Assembly (NCBI GenBank): GCA_034406715.1
Contig: CP137879.1
Location: forward strand, 434,001-498,000
Direction of reading: 5' to 3'
DNA from: Rhodotorula mucilaginosa
Taxonomy: Eukaryota; Basidiomycota; Microbotryomycetes; Sporidiobolales; Sporidiobolaceae
DNA: 64,000 nucleotides
Shown: positions 55,970 through 64,000 of the stretch, in pieces
Numbering within the stretch: position 1 is the stretch's first letter
Layout: each line of letters starts with the position of its first letter
Notes under the pieces: model-generated
The model's input: the letters and a program-made list of their open reading frames with translations, nothing else
What the model was told of the DNA's origin: nothing
Database searches by the model: none
Made by a program: the position numbers and the translations under genes

Positions 55970-57751
55970 TTAGATGAGGCCGACTTCGCTGAGGAGGCGG
56001 GTCAAGACTTGGTCCATCACGGCACCGACGACGACGCGAGTCTGGTCCGTGTCCGTAGCCTGTGCGTCGCGGCACACCTCAGAGACATCAGCTGGACATG
56101 CACACCGAGAATGCAGAGTCGCAGACGATCGAATGAAGGGAGCACGGGCAAACGCACGCAAGTAAGGTGGACGTAGAGCCCGCGATCTTTTTGTCGACTG
56201 AGCGAGATGAACTTGTGCTTCATGTACTGCTTGGCGGCCTCGAGGTCGCCCGGTGGACCGGTATAATCCGGGAAATATTCGACGAGCGGCGAGGCGTTGC
56301 TCCGGATTTTGCTGTGCGCGACGACAAACGAGGACAAGAACGACAATCAGACTCGGCAGTCTTCATGAGGGCACGAGGAGTCGCAAAATGTCTGGTGCGA
56401 GTGACGGGACAACGCACTTGGCAAAGATGTCGGTCTTGTTGAGCATGAGGACGAACGAACTCCGCTCGAACCAGCGACTGTTGGCGACACTCTCCCAGAG
56501 CATGGTCGCCTCAGCGAGTCGGTTCACAGTCGAGTCCTCGAACAAGACTTGGTCGTACTCAGAGATGGCGGCGACAAAGATGAGCATGTTGACGTTCTCA
56601 AAGCAGTGGATCCTGTTTTCGCGCAGACGGTTCGAAGCCATGTCAGCGCCAGAGTAGCTCGCCCCTGCCATCACAAGGCAACCAATAAACTCGGAGAGAG
56701 AAAACGCACCACTTCTTCCGCTCCGACCGCTGTCCGCCGACATCGAGGACCCGCAACTTTTGCCCACGGACGTCGAACGCGTGCTCCACGATACCGGTCG
56801 AGCGGACGCGCGTCCGGAGGATGTCTTGATCTGTCGGCGTGTAACCCGGTCCACCGACTCGGGGCATGGCGCCAAAGAAGCTGTCGCAGGGGCGGAAGAG
56901 GTCAGTCAGCAATGAGGTAGCTTGAGAAGGTCAAGCCGGGCGGAAATTTCGCCTTTTCCCGCCGCCATTTCCTCTCGTCGAGAAGCGAGCTCTACAGCCA
57001 GTAGATACTCCAGTCAGAAGGGGAACAACTTACAACTCTGCAGAATCGTTGAGCTGGAACCGGCTGCTCATCCCGACGACTTGTTTCGTCGCCGGATCTG
57101 CCCACAGCGCAATGATGGCGTCGCGCACTTGCGGGAGCATGTCCCCCGTGCGAACATCTGCCACCGACTCGGTCGGAGTCGCGACGAGGAAGTCGGCCGC
57201 CGGTTGGAGTTCAGTGGGCATCGGGACTTGGCAGGTCTCGAAGCCAGCGATGACGGCCTGTTTCGTCGGTGTCGAGAGAAGGTCAGCATGCGGGATTGCG
57301 GCTGTGGGAGGACAAGGCGAGTCCGCGCACCTGCATGCTTTGTAATGCGTTTGAAAAGACAATGTCTTTGAAGAGATGCCGCTCCTCGGCCGTATAAGCC
57401 TCGGCGTACCTGTGCGTCGGATTTTCGACAACGGAGAATGAGTCTCCGCGCTCACACTTGGAGCATGAGGACGTCAATGAAGCAGAAAAGAGCACGCACA
57501 TCAGCCTCATTTGCTTGACGATGGTGGACTTGCCACTCTCGCCTGCGCCGAGCATCAAAGCCTTGACGGTTCGGCTGAGGAAAGGACGGCATTCGGATCA
57601 GCGGACTGGCATAGCGTATACTGATTCGGCACCCGAAGAGGAGAAAGACCCACGCCTCTTCTGCCCTCGCTCGCTTGAGTTCTTCATCGATGGCCTTGTT
57701 CTGTTGCTGTCCGAGGGAGGCTGCTGCGTCGACTGATTGTCCGCAACCCAT
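55970..57751 (-). CDS. Heterotrimeric G-protein alpha subunit
   Basis: GTP-binding signal transducer at the plasma membrane. MGCGQS at the start is an N-myristoylation site with an adjacent palmitoylatable Cys. Exons carry, in order, NKAIDEELKRARAEEA, G1 LGAGESGKSTIVKQMRL, helical domain YAEAYTAEERHLFKDIVFSN / AVIAGFETCQVPMPTELQ, switch I RVRSTGIVEHAFDVRG, G3 DVGGQRSERKKW, IHCFENVNMLIFVAAISEYD, G4 LNKTDIFAK, SPLVEYFPDYTGPPGDLEAA, and G5 LTC / ATDTDQTRVVVGAVMDQVL. The end is LLSEVGLI, TAA at 55970..55972. Switch I has Ser-Thr where most family members have Thr-Thr, and the C-terminus lacks the Cys that pertussis toxin modifies in Gi-like subunits. About 430 residues, with a longer helical domain than the usual 350. 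Which fungal G-alpha subgroup it belongs to needs a tree. Confidence 0.95.
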
Positions 57752-58696
57752 CTCGTCGCCGGTTGTCCCTCGTGATCGGAGCTCGCCCGGTTAGGTTGGC
57801 AGTGAAACGTGTGTGGTGACTTGCTGCAGTGCTGCAGAGCAAGAGGGCGCGAGCGAGGGGAGGCCCTTGCGCGAGTTGTCGCAGAAGAACAAAGGCAGGC
57901 GAAGGGGTTCTTGGCGAGTTATTTCGGGGCTCTGCGCCGTGCGGGCTCGTTCCAGAGAGCGACACAAAGTATTAGCAGACCTGTAATGACATCCCGATGG
58001 TCAGCATAGCCTCTGGGTGCTGTGTAGGCCGTGCAGGCTTCATCGGCAGGATGGAAGGTGGGGCGGCAGAAGGACGAGGGACGAGGGTCGCACGGCGCAT
58101 GAGGAGCTTCCCGTAGCCAGGGCAGGCCTGCGTACCTTGCTACTGGGCGGATCAGACTAGCCGAGTGCACTCAAGGTGGTCAAGAAGCAGTGGCCCTCCT
58201 CTCTTCCCGCTTTCAACTCAGGCTGCCCGCTGATCAAATCAGGGGTGCCTGCGCACTCTCTTTCGCCGGATTGAAACAAGAGGTGGAATGCCGGCTCGCG
58301 TGGCTTCCTACCGGGCGCACAGTCCGCGTCGATCCGCGCGCACAATGGCCTTGAAATCACGCCTCTCCTGTCTCTCTTCTTCTGCAGGCTCGCTCCCCGA
58401 GATTATTCAAAAGTGGGTTGGCCGGGCTTCGGCTTGCGGAAAGTTGTACATACAGGGTGTCGGTGCTGGGCCTAATCCGGGATTGCCAAGGGAAGGAGAA
58501 GCGAAACGAGAGATGAGTGAAGACGCTCAGCCACTCGCTGGATCGACGGTTCCGAAGAAGGCATGGGAACAGGCTGCAGATGGGCGCGAAGAGGGACATG
58601 CTTGAAAGCTTAAAGGTTCTCTGGGATGTCCATGCAGCCCAAAGTGAGCAAACAAAAACGTTACACGAGCGAACAAGCGGACAACTTCTCAACCTC
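57752..58696. other. Intergenic, about 0.95 kb, no supported gene
   Basis: G-alpha promoter region plus the 3' flank of F-box-like gene 4. Open frames have no domain or paralog. Confidence 0.5.
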
Positions 58697-60242
58697 TCAA
58701 GCACGCTGGACCCCCTCCCCGCCTCGCTCTTCCTCCTCGCTCTTCCTCTGCGAGTCCCACTCGAGCAGCATCCATTCGGTCACGTCGCCTTCGACGGCAG
58801 GATCGCCGAAGCGTCCGAAAACGCGCGAATCGTCGTCGCTGTCCGACTCCTTTTCAACGTAGAAGATCCCGACTTGGAGGAGTGGCTTGTCGCCGAGCGA
58901 GCCTCCCCACTCGAAAGTCTTCATGTTGAACGTAGCTGAAGCGGGTGGACGAGCCGTGATCGCGGCAAAGTCGGCGTTGCCGGTGGGGAAGCTCTGATGA
59001 AAGCCCAGCATGGGATAAATGTCGATCGCGCGGCTGAGGCGAGCACCGTACGGAAGGTTTTTGAGGACTTCCGTGATGGGCGGCATCGATTGCGCTTCGG
59101 AGGCGTAGATGCATGGTCCGATGTCGAGTGTCAGGCATTTGATCGAGCGGAGCCCGAGTTCACGCAGTTGAGGCAAAAGCTGTTTTGTCAAGTTCAGCTC
59201 TGGCAGCATCCACGTAAACGTCAACTGCTCAATTTGCGTCGTGCCTTGCGACAGCTGCTTGCACATTCCGGGCGGAATGTGTCCGCCCCAGGTTACCTGC
59301 CGGAGAGGCGCGCGCGGCGAGAGCGAGAGGAGCTGCAAGACCGCCTTGCTTCCGATCGGGGTCTCGGCCAATGAGTGGATCCCGAAGGTTTCGAGGTGCT
59401 CGAGAGATTGGATCGGGTACTTGTCAACAAGTTCTTGCGTGATCGTGCCGCGAGGGTCGTCCTCCTCGTGACTCGTGGCGAATATGAGGACCAGGCCGGT
59501 CAGGGTCTGCAAGCGAGACAGGCGAGCAAGGACTGGAAGGAGATCGATGAAAGAGGCTCTCCAGTCGAATTTGAGTTGCGTCAACTTGGGCCAAATGACG
59601 CTCGGGTCATGGTCCGCGGTGACTTTGCACGAGATCGATTCGAGGCGCTGGTCGATTGACAAGACCGACAAGTTTGAGCACTTTGCGAGGATTCGGGCGA
59701 CCGAGGCGACGATTGGCAGAGAAGAGGTCTCATCGTTGGCCGGACCGTGCAGAATGGGAGAGAGGCGAGCGGGAGGCGTTTCGGAGTCTCCGTCTTCGTC
59801 TTCATCCCCAACCCCGCTCTCCTCCTTCTCGTCCTTTTTGGCAGGTTGAATCAGGGACTCGGATGCCAAGAGTCGAAGCGACTTGATGAGCAATAGCTGG
59901 CGATCACCGACACCACCGACCGGATCGAGGCAAGCAATCACGTCCGAGTCTTCGACTACGTCGAGGCGGACGTTAGTCCATGGGTAAGGTGCTGCGACGC
60001 GCTGCCAGGCTTTGCAGACGAGACTGAGCGGAGCGTAGACGCGGACGCGGTCGCGGAGCGGCCGGTCGTGTTCGAGTTCAGCGAAGACATGTTTGAAGAC
60101 CTCGTCGAGGAGCTCGTTGGGCATGCGCATCGACGGGGGCTGACGGATTGCCGCTGCTTTGAGGCTCGTCAGTCTCATTCTTAGGTCACCTTTGACCAGC
60201 TTTGAGCGCACCCATGTCCGTGTCAGGCGTGTACGAGGACAT
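58697..60242 (-). CDS. F-box-like LRR protein, family member 4
   Basis: Exon 1 is 60242..60212 (MSSYTPDTDM plus one base) before a GTGCGC donor. Exon 2 starts at 60153 after a GCAG acceptor and continues AIRQPPSMRMPNELLDEVF. The F-box-like region runs KHVFAELEHDRPLRDRVRVY and PLSLVCKAWQRVAAPYPW. An acidic linker (DEKEESGVGDEDEDGDSE) is followed by leucine-rich stretches (LSVLSIDQRLESISCKVTAD, LTQLKFDWRASFIDLLPVLA, LEHLETFGIHSLAETPIG). The end is VFGRFGDPAVEGDVTEWML, then a charged tail, stop at 58697. Open throughout. The role as an SCF adaptor is inferred. Upstream lies a broken copy of the PC-esterase 3' exons, as expected if this locus arose by copying 26.3-28.5 kb. Confidence 0.82.
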
Positions 60243-60688
60243 TCTCGTGCGGAAGCTGATGAAGATTTGCGAAGCGGCGTGAGCAGCGGTGAGCGCGTTT
60301 TGGTGAAGCAGCTGAGCAGGTCTAGGCTTGCAGTCGAGGTGTTGATCCTCGGGTGGCCTCTCGGCAGCTAGATAGCTGAGGGCAGTGAGTGGTAGGAGTC
60401 GAAGAGCCGCCTGCCCCGGACTCGGCTCTTCACTTCCGGATGACATGTTCTCAAAAGGCGTGAAAGCTCGGAGCTTCTGAATGCACGACGTGTACAAAAG
60501 CGTTGCGCGAAAGTCCTGCTCGGAGAGCATGGGCTAAGGACGGAGCAAGAGAGGAATGTGATTCGGCAATATCACTTTTATACCATCGCTACACCTTCTA
60601 TCCCGGATAGATCTTGCATTCCGCCGCGCACAGGCATCCTCGCATGCATATCTTCCTCGCCTCCGCCACCGCGACCGAGAGGCGGCGC
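60243..60688. other. Spacer between F-box-like gene 4 and the PC-esterase fragment
   Basis: Duplicated intergenic DNA corresponding to 26660..27048. Contains the F-box-like gene 4 promoter. No gene. Confidence 0.6.
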
Positions 60689-60983
60689 TCAGACGCCCCG
60701 CCGAGTCTTGTTTGCCCTTCCTTTTTCGCGCAACCAGTACGCGAGGTGGCGAGTCCAGCCCTCGATGACGCGGGTGCCCGTGGAGAGATTCAGGCAGTAG
60801 TCGTTGGTGTGCCGTAAAACGTCAAAATTCGCAATCATCAGTGCCGCTCCAAGCAACGGAAGCGGGAAGGAAATCAGAGGATCGAGAGAGCGTCGACCCA
60901 CGGCATCCGGACGGAGAGACGAAGGACGCTTGGTGTCTCTGATCACGAGGTTGCACGGGCGCGGGGCTTTGGCGGACCAGAGC
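60689..60983 (-). pseudogene. Broken copy of PC-esterase-like gene exons 5-6
   Basis: Encodes RPSSLRPDA, then an intron, then HTNDYCLNLSTGTRVIEGWT and HLAYWLREK, clearly matching the end of the gene at 24155..26659. Everything upstream of exon 5 is missing. The exon 5 part is shifted by indels, and the acceptor before HTND has CGG in place of CAG. The final exon stays open to TGA at 60689..60691. With no start and a damaged splice site it is not expected to be functional. Confidence 0.82.
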
Positions 60984-61750
60984 CTGTGCTCTTGCCCGCG
61001 AAAGAGGTCAGCACGGGACGCAAACGACCGCTGAGCAAGAGTGGCAGCGGTAGGCCGGACTCGCGCCCCTTTTCCGGTCGTTCGTTGACAGGCCGACATC
61101 GTTGCACAGGTCGCTTGGTATGAGCGTAAGCAAGCAAAATGGTAATGAGCTGCTGACCCAGCGCGTGCGTGGCGAAAGAGCTCGCGGCCGAGTGGCTTTG
61201 TACGGCAGCGCTGAACCTGCGGCATGGCCTCGAGTCGATGACTTGTCTTGCAGTCGTCACGCCCTCAGGGACTCCGTCGCCGGCTGCGTTACCCATGGTC
61301 TGAAAGAAAGCTGCTGACGACGTGCTGGGTCGCACGCCGCGATCCGGTCATGTCGAGGCGGGGATCTTCGCGCGGCCGCATGAACAGTCGATCAGAGCGA
61401 GACTGCGTGATGCAGACCGGCGGAATCGCGCCGAGCAGGAATCGGTTGAGTTGGAGGCGGATTGCCGGAGCAAAGCGAGGGGATTGATTGGACTGTGTCG
61501 CGGAGAGCAAGCGCGCAGGAGCGGTGTGGCAGCGGGAGGGGCAAGCGTTCCTGAGCCGTGTGAAAATTTGGAGTACAGCCGTGCGCCCGGAGCGGCTGAC
61601 AGCGAATGCGCGAGGAGTCGGAAAGAGCGCGACCGAGTCGAAGTCGAGTCGAGTCGAGGCGAGGGTTTGCTCCACCACGGCGACTCGACTTGGACTTGCC
61701 ATCCGCCGAGTCGAACACGAGCCGTATAGGACAACTAGCAGACTGCGATC
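60984..61750. other. Intergenic, HEL2 upstream region
   Basis: About 770 nt from the break of the duplicated block (near 60990) to the HEL2 start. No supported gene. Confidence 0.5.
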
Positions 61751-64000
61751 ATGTCCCGCCGTGCTGCGTTCGGCGCTCGCTTGACCGGAGACGACTCGCC
61801 AGCTCCAGCTCCTCCCGCCGCCAACTCCAATTCGCCCGCTCGCCCGCGCGCTCAGTCGAACGCTGGTGCACGTGGCGCCAGAGGAGGTGCCAACAAGGGC
61901 AAAGGTCGAGCCGATCAGGGCCGCAATCAGCAGCAGCAGTCGAACCGGAGTACCGCCGCTCAACAACCTCATCAAGCAGCCGCAGCCAGCAGCGGCACCG
62001 AAGACCGCCGCGCCCAGATGCTCGCCGTCAATGCGCGCGCAGCCGCCATGGCCAAAGCCGCGGACGAAGCCGGCGAGACCGATCAGGACGGCGAAATCTG
62101 CTTCATCTGCGCCGAGGGTCCTGTCCAGTACTGGTCCGTCGGAGAGTGCAACCACCGCACTTGCCACACGTGCTCGATCCGCCTCCGCGCCCTCTACAAG
62201 AAGAACGAGTGCACGTTCTGCAAGGTCGGTTTGCCTAAACTCGCGCGCGCACATGCACGAGCTGAACCTTGTCTTCCGCGATCAGACGGAATGCCCGACC
62301 GTCGTCTTTACCGGATCAGACGACAAGCCGTTCGAAGACTTCAAGCCTGAAGACACCCCCTTCAGTGACACCAAGGTAGGCCTCATTGTCGACCGAGCGA
62401 CCGAGCGAGAAGCCCGCTGATCCCGCTGCCCCCCCTCGAGCAGCTCGGCGTCCTGTTCGAGACCCGCGCCCAACTCGACGACACCCTCTCCCTCTTGCGC
62501 TTCAACTGCCCCTACAAGCCCGGACTCTCGGACCCGGGCTCGGCAGCGCCGGACGACCCCGCCGAAGCGTGCCAGCACATCCTCGCCGGGTGGTCCGACC
62601 TGAAACGCCACGTCCGGTCTTCGCACCACTGCACCTTGTGCGACTTGTGCTGCTCGAACAAGAAGATCTTTACCCACGAACACGAGTTGTTTGCCATGTC
62701 GAACCCGAACGCCAATGGCGGGGGCGGCGGGCATCATCAGCAGCAGGGGCGCCGCAAGGGGACCGAGTTGGATCATCATCTCGAGAAGGAGCATTCGATG
62801 TGCGGCTTCTGCAAGCGCTGGTTCTACGACTCGGACGGCTTGTACAAGCATTGTCGTGAACAGCACGAAGAGTGCTTCATCTGCACCAAGCAAGGGATCC
62901 GTCACCAATATCACCTCAACTATGACCGACTCGTGCGCCCCTTCCTTCCCTGCCCCGCCACTTGCAAGGTCACCTTGTATACTGAACTACGGTGCACCCA
63001 CAGGAACAACACTTCAAGTCGGACCACTACCTGTGCCCGCATCCAGACTGCCTCGCCCAGAAATTCGTCGTCTTTGAATCCGAACTCGACCTGCAAGCTC
63101 ACGCCCTCGAAGTCCACGGCGTCGGCTCGTCCGTCGACCAAAAAGCGCGCAAAGAAGCTCGCAGGATCGAGACCAGTTTCACCTACTCGACGGGCGAGAC
63201 GTCGCGTGGTGCGAACGAAGGTGGGGCTGGTCGACGCAGAGCGGGCGGCGGCGGCGGTCGCGCGCCGGTGGCGAGCTTTGTGGAACCGGCGAGGGAGGAT
63301 CCGGTGCAGACTCCGAGGGGCGAGAGACGCGTTCCCGGTCTCGGAGCGATTCAGGCTCTCGGATCGGGAGCGGCAGCGGGAGGCAGTGGCGGTGGCAACT
63401 CTCGCGCGGCCCGATTTGGAGGTCAACTCACGCCGGACCCTGCGTCGACCCCGCTCTCGAGGAGTGGCGCCACGACTCCGACTTCGACGGTGGGGGCCGC
63501 CGAATCGCACCACGACGCGGCCACGCTCGAGCGTCACGCCGCCTTGATGCGGCGCGTCCAGGACGCCGCGAACGGCAACGAGGGCAAAGTCGCCGGGTTC
63601 AAGTTTGCCGTGAGGAGTTACCGCGCGGGAGAACTCGGCGCGAGGGACGTGTGCGACCAGTTGTACAACATCTTTGATCAGCGCACGGACGAGGCGGGCG
63701 CGATTGTGTTGGCGTTTGCGGACTTGTTGGAGGATGAGGACAAGAAGAGGGGGTTGAGGAATGCGTGGCGCGAGATGTCGAGCGAGGTGAGTCGTACGAT
63801 CTCCCTTTCTCTTGGTGTCGGCGGACGAGGCCGCGGACACCTGCAACAGGGTGCAGTCGTCCTCATGAGATGAATTCACTTCCCTTGCAGAACCAGTTCC
63901 CTTCGCTGATCGCGCTCGCTCCGACTTTGAATGGCGTCCCGACCCAAGTCAACAACACCTCGCAGCGGGCCCTCTCTGCTCAGCACCGCAGTGGCGTCAA
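61751..64000 (+). CDS. HEL2: RING-type E3 ubiquitin ligase HEL2 / ZNF598 (partial, cut by right edge)
   Basis: Ribosome quality-control ligase that recognises collided ribosomes and ubiquitinates 40S proteins. The start MSRRAAFGARLTGDD at 61751 is followed by an Ala/Gln/Arg-rich disordered N-terminus. The RING is CFICAEGPVQYWSVGECNHR..CHTCSIRLRALY..CTFCK. After a short intron come LNLVFRDQTECPTVVFTGSD and PFSDTK, then QLGVLFETRAQLDD. Zinc-finger modules follow: CNHRTCH-type RING, SDLKRHVRSSHHCTLCDLC, CCSNKKIFTHEHELF, HHLEKEHSMCGFCKRWFYD, CREQHEECFICTKQGIRHQY, then HLNYDRL / EQHFKSDHYLCPHPDC and KFVVFESELDLQAHALEVHG. A Gly/Arg-rich linker and a helical region (AGELGARDVCDQLYNIFDQ) follow, then SSE / NQFPSLIALAPTLNG to the window end. 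Domain order is standard for the family. Confidence 0.94.

Larger units (their letters stand above)
58697..60983 (-). repeat. Segmental duplication, arm B (inverted copy of 26334..28540)
   Basis: On the minus strand the order is PC-esterase 3' fragment, spacer, F-box-like gene 4, the same as arm A on the plus strand. The spacer similarity (a GGATAGAAGGTGTAGCG-like stretch near 60595, and the F-box upstream region) shows that one block was copied, not separate genes. Confidence 0.8.

Overview
The window is nuclear DNA of a GC-rich basidiomycete fungus, most likely a yeast-like member of Pucciniomycotina. The evidence is compact genes with many short introns (about 45-110 nt, donors mostly GTGCGT or GTGAGT), short intergenic gaps, and a gene set that includes a Cas1p-type polysaccharide O-acetyltransferase, EDC4, SYF1 and a G-protein alpha subunit. 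The subphylum is inferred from style and was not tested. I saw no virus-like element, CRISPR array, rRNA or tRNA.

Conserved housekeeping genes form the backbone. From left to right they are pyruvate dehydrogenase E1 alpha (PDA1, minus), a zeta-crystallin-like quinone reductase (plus), EDC4 decapping scaffold (plus), mitochondrial nuclease NUC1 (plus), cytochrome c oxidase subunit IV (minus), splicing factor SYF1 (minus), an SGNH/PC-esterase-like membrane protein (plus), CAS1 (minus), NOT1 (minus), a Golgi-type glycosyltransferase (minus), ribosome-associated TMA7 (plus), a coiled-coil protein (minus), a G-alpha subunit (minus) and the RING E3 ligase HEL2/ZNF598 (plus, cut by the right edge).

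Accessory, duplicated DNA lies between these genes. (i) A four-member F-box-like family sits at 18.0-19.5, 27.0-28.5, 28.9-30.4 and 58.7-60.2 kb. All four share a tiny 31-nt first exon. One copy (58.7-61.0 kb) is an inverted duplicate that also carried along the last exons of the neighbouring PC-esterase gene. (ii) A lineage-specific helical family (called X here) occurs at the left edge and at 15.3-16.8 kb. Both copies lie beside PDA1 sequence; at 17.3-17.8 kb this is a broken copy of the PDA1 3' end. (iii) A tandem array of three genes of an unrecognised family (called Y here) occupies 34.1-37.8 kb. Its members have matching three-exon structures, an almost invariant C-terminal peptide (FSxRQRAIYxLA-stop) and a shared CGG-N5-CCG promoter element. 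Only the middle copy is open throughout.

The Y array is the best candidate for something undescribed. Other points worth a look are two micro-exons (4 and 6 nt) in TMA7, a GC-AG intron in PDA1 that is kept in its duplicate fragment, and the segmental duplication linking the PC-esterase and F-box loci. Exon boundaries were read by eye from splice signals and protein similarity. No searches were run.
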